From Trichobilharzia regenti (Eukaryota > Platyhelminthes > Trematoda > Strigeidida > Schistosomatidae): 64,000 nucleotides of DNA. A program made the position numbers and the translations under genes. The DNA is taken from assembly GCA_944472135.2 (NCBI GenBank), contig OX235270.1:77385168-77449167 (forward strand). The letters run 5' to 3'. Below, in pieces: positions 54,860 through 64,000 of this stretch (position 1 is the stretch's first letter; each line of letters opens with the position of its first letter). The notes below the pieces were generated by a model, which was not told the origin of the DNA, did not search any database, and saw nothing but the letters and a program-made list of their open reading frames with translations.

Positions 54860-55881
54860 ACTGTGAACCAGTGAGCAAGTTCAGTGATAAGCTAAATGTA
54901 AACTCCAGGTCTGACTCCGAATTGTGTGACGATAACGGTGTTGTGAAGAAGTCTGTAGTTGCAACTGGTAAGCCGTTGTTGAATAGAGTGTCACAGAATA
55001 GAGTTACTGCTTCAGAGTGGAGTTCTGACTCCACAAGTTTACAAAGTATAACTAGTCAGAGTGAAGATATAAAACCTTTAATGATTTTTGAGGAGGAACC
55101 AAAATTGTCTACTTCTGTTATTAAAGAGTTTGAAAATGATGAAGTTGACGGTAAATTGAATATTCGTGATAATGATCATGATAGTTCACAGTTGTCTTTG
55201 GTTGATCATGATGAGATGAGGGATATGCCTACTACTGCTAAGTTAAATAAAGGTTCTGTACAACTTGAACGTGAAGTAGAAATAAATGCAGATGCAGTTG
55301 CAGAAGGCATGCATACTTGTGAGACCGTCAGTGGGATTGATCAGCATGTAGCCCACCTATCATCAGATGCTAGTGCTAAACCTGAGCTGATAGTAAAAGA
55401 CAGCAGTGGTGGTGGTCTTGCAGGTAGACAAATTTCTGAAAAGCGAGCAACAACAGCTTTTGATCCACTGCTAAGTTCATCAACTGATATCAATCAGTCG
55501 TCGTTGGTGCTGTCATCCACAATGAAACAGACACCCATCAACTCAAGTATCTTGTGCAATGACTATGGTAGTATCAGTTCGTTTGAAAGGACGAATATCA
55601 ATGGTCAGTTTAGTGAGGATAAGCCAAGTGTAAAGGAGAGAGTTATTGTTAAATTGACTTGCACGAATAAAGGCATTTCTAGTTTCAAGTTACTATTTGA
55701 ATGTTATTATCTTTGGTGTAAATTACTCTGTTTCTACACTTGGTTGATGAGATATGTCGTGTGTTTGTTGGTCATCTATATTCTACGATACAATGACATG
55801 GGCGTGTTGCCGTTCAGATTTGAGGATATAGCTGATAGAAGGAAGTTAGCAAATGAACTCTGCGACGATTTTCCAACCTAG
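54860..55881 (+). CDS. Second frame of the inner LTR element, membrane-segment end
   Basis: An open frame to a stop at 55879-55881. Mostly acidic, Ser-rich, low complexity ('RDNDHDSSQLSLVDHDEM'). Near the end is a hydrophobic stretch of about 30 residues ('YYLWCKLLCFYTWL', 'VVCLLVIYIL') that could span a membrane. No protease or RT motif. It continues the gag polyprotein after a frameshift. Function unknown. The outer element has a related frame that loses the hydrophobic segment to an insertion. Confidence 0.5.
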
Positions 55882-55885
55882 AGCG

Positions 55886-56460
55886 TCAACCTGAGAAGGG
55901 TTGTAGGCGTACTGCTGTAAGTCCTACAATTCTTCAAAGGGTAGCGCATCAATGAGCAGTCCAATGTGCTTGGTGTGTGATTTTGTACATATGTTCATAT
56001 TGTATATACTGAATTGATATCATCTGTCATCTAGCTGTTGGTAATTCTGTTTGTGTCCGGACGACTTCCACTTGGATCATCAACCTGAGAAGGAATGTAG
56101 GCGTACTGCTGTAAGTCCTACAGTTCTTCAAGGGTAGTTTGTTGTGCCAGAATCCACAACATTTGATGTGTTGATTGTACATATGTTTGTGTTAAATAAT
56201 TGTGTGAGTTCCAATTGATGTAATTGTTGGTTAATCTTGTTTGTGTCCGGACATTCCACAACTTACAATCGTCAACCTGAGAAGGGTTGTAGGCGTACTG
56301 GTGTAAGTCCTGCAATTCTTCAAAGGAATTCCATCAAGACATGATCTGCGAGTTTGTGTGTACTGTTTGTATATACGTGTGGTGTGTCATATCAATTGGT
56401 GTATTTTGGATTCATTGTGTTTACTTGTTGTTTTCGTGTCTTGTTGTTATTGCGTAATTT
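55886..56460 (+). repeat. Three imperfect ~190-bp tandem repeats in the LTR element
   Basis: Units start at 55886, 56080 and 56272 with TCAACCTGAGAAGG followed by GTAGGCGTACTG. They share TTGTGTCCGGAC near their ends. They begin directly after the second frame's stop codon. The outer element has only one full unit plus the tail of another. Confidence 0.85.
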
Positions 56461-56999
56461 TGTTAAAATTTTCGTCGTGATTACTTCTGAAGTTGTTTCG
56501 AGTCTTCTACATCCATGAATGAATTGATTGATGTTAAGGACAGCAGATGGGTCGTATACGCCGGGGAAAAAAGGCTATTGCTGAGAATGAAATGCACACG
56601 GAGATAATTGTTAGCTGCGGTCCGACACGCCGGGGAGAAAGAGTGTAAACGACTGAGGCTCGCATGCGTCACCGCTACTAGAACTGAGGCAGAATGAGTG
56701 ACAAGCGATTTCAGTGGTAATTGGTAATGAGTAGATAAGAGGATGTGCGTAGAGTATCGTGAGGTGCTGCCATGGTCACTTTGCATTCTGCAAGAGTCAT
56801 TCTAGCAAGTGGCGATTGTGTTGCAAGATGTCAAGAGGAGGTCTCTGTCTGGAGGCGCAGGTCGTCATTGATGTGTGAGATTGTGCTGTGGGTATGCTTG
56901 TGGTGTGTTGGCTTTTCTGTTTGTTTTCCATTTCAGCTCTGTCCGTGTGACCCAGGTTCTCGCAATGGCATCCAAGTCAACGTGCATTGGTCGTGAAGG

Positions 57000-57023
57000 A
57001 AAAAAGGGTTGGATCCCTTTTTT
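57000..57023 (+). promoter_or_regulatory. Hairpin before the 3' LTR
   Basis: Nine-pair stem AAAAAAGGG/CCCTTTTTT with a TTGGAT loop, followed by a purine-rich GCCGGGGAG and the LTR. The outer element keeps a hairpin at the same place with different stem bases (51769-51791). The purine run is the likely polypurine tract. Confidence 0.5.
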
Positions 57024-57032
57024 GCCGGGGAG

Positions 57033-57399
57033 TGTCAATGGAGTTGAAGATTGAACGATCAATTCTTGGTTGTTTGCTCAAAATCAACTTCCCCAATTTT
57101 CGCGGAGGCATCAATACGACAGTCATCGTCTCATCGGTCGCTGTTCAGAAAGAAGAGTGAAACATCGTCAGAAGTAATACAGAGATTTATTATTGTAATA
57201 TTTTTTTTCAGACCTTAGTTTGCTTAGTTCGCTTATTCCTTTTATATGTTGGTGTAACAATAAACAAATATCAAACGGCAGATCGGTGTTTTGGTTTTTG
57301 CGTCCGTTATAACTAAGCGTTTCTGAAATCTTCGAAGAACAGCGTGGGCCCGAGCGTAGCGAGAGCTGGGCATTAACGGTTTATGAGACTTTGCTGACA
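57033..57399 (+). repeat. 3' LTR of the inner element
   Basis: 367 bp, followed by CCATC. Differs from the 5' LTR at only a few sites. Confidence 0.9.
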
Positions 57400-58207
57400 C
57401 CATCCAAAACATACTTGGGTTTGTCTGTTAATGCGAAGTCAATATTCCTATATGTCATGATGTGCTCCATTGAATGACTGGTTATCATATTGTTCTCACA
57501 AACCAAAGACAAAAACAAAACAAACAATGCAATCTAACCATAAACAAAATTTATGAAATTTAAATAATGCTTATCCATGCCTGTATATTTGATGTGTCCT
57601 ACACAGGTAGGAAAAAATGTGTATTTTATTAAAAGATTATTGTTAATTATGATCGCTAATCGTATATGTAATTTATCATATTGATGATGCCTGTAAACTG
57701 GCGTCCCTCATGTACAAAATGAGGATATACTATTATTATTATTATTCACGGATGCAGAAGACTGGAAACAAGTTCAGAAGTAAGCACGACGAAAATTTTA
57801 ACAAAACTACGCAATAACATTAAGGTACGAAAACAACGAGTAAACACATTGAATCCAAAATACACCAATTGATATCACACACCACACATATATACAAACA
57901 GTACACACAAAATCGCAGATCGTGTCTCGATGGAATACATTTGAAGAATCGCAGGACTTACCCCAGTACGCCTTCAAACCTTCTCACGTTGATGATCCAA
58001 GTGAAAGACAATCGGACACCAACAAAACTGTCAACAGACAGATGAAAGATGATACCAATTCAGTACACCAAAGAGAATAGCATTCAACTAGTAACTTGAA
58101 ACTAGAAATGCCTTTATTCATGCAAGTCAATTTAAAAATTACTCTCTCGTTTACACTTGGCTTATCCTCACTAAACTGAGCAATATCTTTCGTCTTTTCA
58201 AACGCAT

Positions 58208-58603
58208 CAATAATAATAATAATAATTTCTGTAACAGAAACCAGCCATTTTTACAGGCATGAACATATGTACATTTATGAAAACTTATAGGATATATAAT
58301 ATGATTTGTTAATTTAGAAATAAGTTGAATACTGGTAAATGTGAGAGAAACATTTAAAATGAAGTGTCGAAATAAGGAAATAGATATAGCATCAAATCTA
58401 AACTGTGATTGAAAAAAAAAATGCTTGTCAATTTCACGCGGGAATCATGAATGATTGCGTTAGTTGAGGAAGGTAAGTAGCATTTCTGTACAGGTGCTGA
58501 CGTATTACATAAGAGATGCAGAATAAACAATAATTATCAGTAAATCATTCAGAAAGAGTTTTAAAGTCTATTAAACTTTAAATTCACCTGTAAGTACATC
58601 ATA
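58208..58603 (-). mobile_element. Short CR1-like 3' end inserted in the outer LTR element
   Basis: Interrupts the frame of the outer element after 'SSILCNDYD'. On the minus strand it ends GCCTGTAAA, then an ATT repeat (near 58210-58228) with GATG at both edges as a possible short target duplication. Noncoding 3' UTR only. Confidence 0.55.
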
Positions 58604-58604
58604 G

Positions 58605-59710
58605 TCATTGCACAAGATACTTGAGTTGATGGGCGTCCTTCTCATTGTGGATGACAACACCAACGACAACCGATTGATACCAGTTGATGAACTTAGCGGT
58701 GGATCAGAAGCTGTTGTTGTTCGGCTTTCGGATAGTTGTCCAACTGCAAGATTACCACCACTGCTGTCTTTTATTATCAGCTCCGGTTTAGCACTAGCAT
58801 CTGATGATAGGTGGGCTACACGCTGATCACTCCCACTGACGGTCTCACAAGTTTGCACACCTTCTGGAACTGCATCTGCGTTCAATTCTACTTCACGTTG
58901 TAGCTGTACAGAACTTTTATTCAACTTAGCGGTAGTAGGCATTCCCTCCATTTCATCATGATCAACCAAAGACAAATGTTCACTATCATGATCATTATCA
59001 CAAATATTCAATTTAACATCATCTATCTGGTCGACTTCATCATTTTCAAACTCTTTAATAACAGCAGTGGATGATTTGAGTTCTTCCTCACAAATCCCCA
59101 AAGATTTTATACCTTCATTCTGACTAGTAATACCTTGTAAACTTATGGGGTCAGAACTGGACTCTGAAACTGTAACTCTCTTCTGTGGCATTCTATTCAA
59201 CAATGGCTTACTAATTGCAACTACAGGCTTCTTCACCGCGCTATTATCGTCACACAATTCGGAGTCAGACCTGGATTTCACATTTAGCTTATCACTGAAT
59301 AATTTCCCTGCAAACATCGTAGGTCTTCCAAACCTTTGACGTAGTATGCTCATAGCCTCGTAGTAACCCTCTTTTGGCTTCATAAACTTACAGCACTGAA
59401 TAGCTCTTGAAGCATCTCCAGTGCAATACCTCATCAAATACATCAATTTCAATTCATCACTTAATAGAAAACTACTCAGCATGATCTCAAACTCCTTAAC
59501 AAACTGTAAATAATCAGCCGGGTTTCCGTCGAAACACCGTGGTTCAAATTTAGGGAGTTTGATGTTCCTATTATCCCTGAACGGCGAAACAGTAACATCA
59601 ACCATGTCATGCTTAACATCAGACACATCGTTACAAGTAACAGACAAGTCACCATGACTTACTTTCCTGTTTGCATCCAAGACGCTGTCTCCCTTTTTCG
59701 ACCAAGGCAT
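58605..59710 (-). pseudogene. BEL/Pao-type gag of the outer element, internal deletion
   Basis: Open frame with 'LPKFEPRCFDGNPADYLQFV', 'KLMYLMRYCTGDASRAIQCC' and 'YYEAMSILRQRFGRP', then a jump from 'AGKLF' straight to 'SDKLNV'. About 500 bases present in the inner copy (roughly 54362-54879) are missing, in frame and with a TTC at both edges. The acidic second domain follows, ending in the CR1-like insertion. The T run broken in the inner copy is intact here. Confidence 0.75.
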
Positions 59711-59836
59711 TGTTGAACCTTACCCAATTCCAAAAACGTTCCAGATATTGCTTGTTCAAAGAGGACTTGACCGGCACCAGGAAAGATGAACGGTGACAAT
59801 CCAAACTGTCACCAACTGTCTGAATCCGTCAAAAAC

Positions 59837-60207
59837 TGTCAGTCACGTCTAGTAAACCGTTAATGCCCAGTTCTTGCTACGCTGGGACTCACGCTGTTCC
59901 TTGAAGTTTCTCAGAAACGCTTAGTAATAACGGGCGCAAAACCAAAACACCGATTGGCCACTCAAGAATTCTTTATTGTAACACCAACATATAGCCAACT
60001 TTAAAATTAAGCTTTAAAACTAAGGTCTATGAACAAATATTACAATAATAAATCACAATATTACTTCTGACAGTTTTGTCCTGACTTCTTTCTGAACAGC
60101 GCTCGATGAGACGATGACTGGTGTATTGATGTCTTCGCGAAAATTGTGGAAGTTGGTTTTGAGCAAACAACCATGAATTGATCGTTCAATCTTCAACTTC
60201 TTTGACT
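59837..60207 (-). repeat. 5' LTR of the outer (minus) element
   Basis: 371 bp, nearly identical to 51388-51758 over its central 320 bases; differences cluster at both edges. Confidence 0.85.
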
Positions 60208-62041
60208 TTCACGCATGTATTTTTATGTTAATTACGAAATATGGTAACCGTTTTGTTAAATTCTGTCACAGTTTTGGACCGTTCTTTGTCCTTATATGCG
60301 TGCAACTTTTCAATTTCTCTTAATCCGGCTGCATAAAAGTTTACCTTCCATCAGGTCTACCGAAAAATCATACGTTGAGCATGTGTCTGTTATGCCTATA
60401 TATATATGTATATGTATAACGTATTATAAACGGGTGATTTTACATGAAATGCATGCAATTTTTACAGACATAAACAAGTATGTCACAAATTGCAATTGTG
60501 AATTAGGATAGGTTATCACTTTCTCAAAAGCTCAAATTGTTGAAATATAGTACAAACAGTCGGAAAAGATTCTTATGAATGTTAAATTGTAGGCCCTTCA
60601 TGAAGGTCACCTATGAAGTTGAGCAACAACCCAAACTTCGTTCCATATCCTGATGAAAGTTTTGGCCAATCGATAAACAACATATATTTAGGTGAGTAGG
60701 ATGCCCCACGTGCTTGAACGCTTTTTTAGGAGGAGAAAATCCTGCGCTGCGGCGAAATGGCGGGATGCATGCCTGGAAGCCTTTAGCTAAACGAGTCGAA
60801 TGAAACTCTAAGGGTCATCAGCCAATGTTCACTGATGATTCGTATGATCACGATATAATTTTTCACCTTGACATAATCTATTCCTATGGTCAATAATTTG
60901 GGGGAATTATTTACCGTTACAGTAGGTTATACTTTAATAAAGGCCTAGGTAGTTAAGATAAAACAGAGTATAATGGTGCGAAAATAAAAGATTATCGTGA
61001 GTTAAATAAGTGATATTTCAGAGAGAAGCCAAACGGAACAGGCCTCACTTGACAGAACTCGGACATGCATGTGAGAACTACATGTGGTTATTTACTTGAC
61101 GCCTCCGGTGGATAGAGTGAGCCTGTAGTGACCCATTTTACTACTCATCTTTGTAGTATACTTTCACTATGTAATTGGACTTTGATTTGTTTATCACTCT
61201 AAATATTGCGTGTTAACGATTGATACTTTTGTACTCGCCCAACTTTTGGATTTTGAATACTGCGAGTTATCATGGGACTCATTGCGCCTCTGCTTCGACT
61301 CAAACAACACCTTCAGTTTTTGAGCAAAGCTCATTTTACTGGAGCCAACAGTTTTCTTGCTCGTAGACATGTGACTACCTTTAGTGCTGTCATTCTCACC
61401 CTCATGGTTCAAAGTAAGTGTTTCTTCAATCACTCTATCCCTTAAACTAGATTTTTTACTCCTTGTAGGTCTAACACATGTCTCTTATTTCCAATTTTAT
61501 TGATATGCTCTTCAGAAAAAATTTTCGAGAAACTCTGATATCGTTCTTTCTGGATCGCATTTCGGTATCTATACAGTCTCTAGGAAAAGGTTTCTACACA
61601 ATAGTCGTAATCCATGGTACAAAGGAAGCGTCAACACTCAGCACTCCCACAGTTTACCTTTGTCAATCTACCTGACAGCGTAGCGCAACAATGAATATCA
61701 AAAAGAACACTACAACAAATTGGTGAGCCCAACATAGCTGATCGACGACGTCATTTCGAATTACACACATACTGGATTTAATCATCACTGCTATCGTATT
61801 AACTTTGATAACTGCATAACATTTGGACTTATGTGTATATATTCACTGATATTTTTTTGAAAATACTTTCGGTGAGCAGACCGTTTTTGGACATTTTTGG
61901 AACTTACCTATATTCTGTTCTGCTCGTGCTCACTTTTTGTATTTTTCCTATCATCGATATATATACTGTTTTCTATACTTTTTGTAATATCGTTTAATAC
62001 TGATAACGACACTTCAAGTAGAAGGTCTGTAGCTGCTGTTA
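60208..62041. other. Intergenic region with one unclassified minus-strand frame
   Basis: No recognised gene. A Lys/Ser-rich frame at 61433-61194 on the minus strand is open upstream to about 61480 ('TCVRPTRSKKSSLRDRVIEE') and ends 'VSIVNTQYLE'. It lacks recognisable domains and a convincing acceptor; it may be a terminal exon or chance. The rest is AT-rich with no repeat identified. Confidence 0.3.
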
Positions 62042-64000
62042 TTATTGCTCCCTTGGGTTCCTAGTGGAACATAGGGCACCAACTGCACGTCTCCACTTGC
62101 CACTTCTGTCTTCTGCTGTACTTTTCACCTGCATCCATGTTAGTTCATACTGTTTCAACTCCTCTTCACACGATCTCCTCCACGTCACCCTTGGGCGTCC
62201 CACTCGCCGCTTCCCTTTTGGGTTCCACTCGAGTGATGGCCTGACGCGCGATGTCACCAACCGGCCTCCTCAACGAGTGTCCAATCCATCTCCACTTTCT
62301 CCTGCATATTTGTTGGGCGATTGGTTCTTGTTTCGTTTGTTCCCATAGTTTCTTGTTGGTGATTCTTTCCGGCCATCTGATCTTCAGTATAGAGCCAGCG
62401 AAGACAGTTGTTAATAAAGGTCTGCAACAGGCTGTTGGAAATATTCTTTGTGACCTGCCCGCCAAGTTTCTGATCCGTATAGAAGAACTGACTGACTTGG
62501 TGTGTTTGTATTGAAAATCCGACCGAATTTTGTAGTTGACGCGTGCTGAGTGACGAAGATTTCCACATTGATTTCAGGCAGTTTGATGAATGTTTTTCTC
62601 GCTCGCCTTCCCGATTCTCGCCCGATTTGACATCCTCGTCCGTTCCGACTGCCTGTAGTTGAGACAATGCTCAGTCCTAGATAAGTGAATGAAGTAACCT
62701 CTTTCAAATCCCTCCCGTTGATGGTGATTGGCGCTGGATGTTGCTGCTGTTGTTGTTGTTGGTTGGTTATTTTCATAACCTCCGTCTTGTCTATGTTCAC
62801 CTGGAGTCCTGTCTTCGCCGGTTGCTTCTTCGACCAGTTTGTCGGTTTTCGCTTGTAAGTCTTCTAGTGTGTGTGACATCAAACATAAATCATCCAGGCG
62901 CGAAATCCAGGTCTTCTAGGTTCTTCACATTCGGTCCAGGATATCCCTGTCTTCTCGTTTCCCACTGTCTGACGCATAATCCAGTCAGTCCACCACAATT
63001 AGGAATATCATTGGTGATAATAAGCAAGCACCCTTGTCTGACTCCTGTGTTTACTCCAAACGCCTCGCTGAGTTTTCCGTTGTGATCACTTGACAGTTGA
63101 TGAATATTTGGGGCACTGTACGCCGTAGTACTCGAGTAATTTCCAAATTACTTCGCGGTCAACGCTGTCTGTCGAAGGCCTTCTCAAAGTCTATAAAGTT
63201 GAGGTAGAGGTTTGATTGCCATTCCATGCTTTGTTCTGTGATGATGATGCGTAGAGTTGCAATTTGGTCAGAACATGATTTGCCTTTCCTGAATCCAGCT
63301 TGTTCTGGTCGGAGTTCTGTCTCCAGTGCGTCCTTTAATCTCTCCAGGATGATGCGACTCAGGATTTTACTTGGCGTCGATAGGAGCATGATTCCTCGCC
63401 AGTTCTTGCAGAGTGAGGCCTAAGTCGCCCTTCTTTGGTAGTTTCACGAGGTAACCTTTCCTCCAGTCAGTAGGCACCTTTCCCTCCTTCCAGACCTTTT
63501 GCAATAATGGAGTCAGCATATCTGCTGTCGTCTCTGGGTTCGCTTTCAGTGCTTCAGGGGGTATTCCGTCTGGTCCAGCTGCTTTTCCAGCTTTCAGAAG
63601 CTTGATTGCATTCAAGACTTCAGCTTTCGTTGGAGGATTGGTGTCAACTTGCAGTTGTGTACGTGCTGTTGTTGGTATTTCTGGACGGGTTGCAGGTGGT
63701 GGTCGGTTCAAGAGTCCTTTGAAGTGATCCGCCCATTGTTTAATCTGTCTTTCTTCCTTGGTAATTGGGTTCCCTTGGCTGTCTTTTATAGGTTTCACTT
63801 GTGTTGATCTCTTCCCGGATAGAGACTTGGTTATCTGATATAGTGTCCTCAGGTCCCTTTTGCCTGCTGCCTTCTCAGCTTCAGTGGCTAGATTGTCGTA
63901 GAATCGTCTTTTGTCCTTCCTAGCACTCTTCTTCACTTCTTTGTCCAATGTTGTGTAAGTTGAGCTCAGTGTCTCTTTCTCTTGTCCGTCTTTGCATTGA
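62042..64000 (-). mobile_element. RTE-like (SR2-type) retrotransposon, cut by window end
   Basis: Same family as 14358-17632. 3' end at 62042 with an AATAATAAC-like tail. RT finger region ('AAGPDGIPPEALKANPE', 'DWRKGYLVKLPKKGDLG') is at 63948-63367, 'EQAGFRKGKSCSDQIATL' and 'FIDFEKAFD' near 63200-63330, eroded catalytic region near 62880, and 'WIGHSLRRPVGDIARQA' near 62270. Several frameshifts. The endonuclease lies beyond the right edge. Confidence 0.85.

Larger units (their letters stand above)
53418..57399 (+). mobile_element. BEL/Pao-like gag-only LTR retrotransposon (non-autonomous)
   Basis: 3982 bp with 367-bp LTRs (TGTCA...TGACA) and a 5-bp CCATC target duplication (53413-53417 and 57400-57404). 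The interior has a gag of the DUF1759 type, a second frame, a 190-bp triple repeat and a 3' hairpin. No protease, RT, RNase H or integrase motif is present. Such terminal-repeat/gag-only elements need proteins from an autonomous relative. LTRs differ at only about seven positions, so insertion is recent. Confidence 0.88.
52267..57743 (+). mobile_element. CR1-like retrotransposon, 5' truncated, interrupted by an LTR element
   Basis: The first part (52267-53412) carries the C-terminus of a CR1-clade reverse transcriptase. The second part (57405-57743) ends in a TTA-repeat tail (near 57729-57743). Together about 1.5 kb. It lies inside the outer minus-strand LTR element at a single internal point. 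The tail style (GCCTGTAAA then TTA repeats) recurs in the small insertion at 58208-58603. Target duplication could not be fixed because both flanks are ATT/TTA-rich. Confidence 0.7.
51388..60207 (-). mobile_element. BEL/Pao-like LTR element, minus strand, split by nested insertions
   Basis: Both LTRs are 371 bp (59837-60207 and 51388-51758), close to each other and about a quarter different from the inner element's LTRs. The internal region is in two pieces that abut when compared with the inner copy: 59836-57744 (leader, gag and downstream) matches inner 53785-56520, and 52266-51759 matches inner 56525-57032. The gap holds a CR1-like element containing the second LTR element. No matching target duplication was found, and the 5' LTR edge (TGACT) has drifted. 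No pol is present. Confidence 0.8.

Overview
The window reads as AT-rich, intron-rich, repeat-laden genomic DNA of a parasitic flatworm, most likely a Schistosoma species. The evidence is a tRNA-like short repeat carrying a minimal hammerhead ribozyme (the Smα type known from schistosomes), many RTE-like (SR2-type) and CR1-like non-LTR retrotransposon copies, Penelope-like element (PLE) pieces with GIY-YIG endonucleases, and BEL/Pao-type LTR elements. Three cellular genes can be supported. The first is the 3' end of RPA2 (+ strand, exons 1220-1500 and 2262-2343). The second is a four-exon TOPORS-like RING E3 ligase gene (- strand, 39699 to 24060). The third is a complete four-exon STUB1/CHIP gene (- strand, 46257 to 40058). 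Exon junctions in all three keep frame exactly.

Layout: 1-2343 holds an RTE tail and the RPA2 3' end. 2344-5395 is intergenic with the hammerhead SINE. 5396-31341 is dominated by a segmental duplication of the 3' half of the TOPORS gene. Fragment A (5396-6479) abuts unit B (6492-18222). After a PLE-rich spacer comes unit C (23199-31341), which holds the intact last two exons. Unit B is a near-identical copy, but its large exon is broken by a 296-bp insertion and it carries a full-length RTE element absent from unit C. 31342-39728 continues TOPORS upstream (RING exon 32439-33304, first exon 39406-39699), with several RTE copies in the first intron. About 330 bp separate the TOPORS first exon from the CHIP stop codon, so two E3 ligase genes lie head to tail. 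The CHIP intron holds a young 5'-truncated RTE inserted into an older RTE relic with an 11-bp target duplication.

46258-64000 has no recognisable host gene. It contains a MITE-like hairpin, a 5'-truncated RTE element and a three-level nest. In the nest, a minus-strand BEL/Pao-like LTR element (51388-60207) is interrupted by a CR1-like element (about 52267-57743), which is itself interrupted by a plus-strand gag-only LTR element (53418-57399, CCATC target duplication). Another RTE element runs off the right edge.

CHIP (TPR co-chaperone/U-box ligase) and TOPORS (RING ubiquitin/SUMO ligase) are both protein quality-control and nuclear regulatory enzymes. RPA2 belongs to the single-strand DNA-binding RPA trimer. 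No operon is proven, but the short CHIP-TOPORS gap and an acceptor-like site just before the TOPORS ATG make co-transcription with trans-splicing worth testing. The duplicated TOPORS units may be a genuine tandem duplication or two haplotypes joined in assembly; the sequence alone cannot decide.
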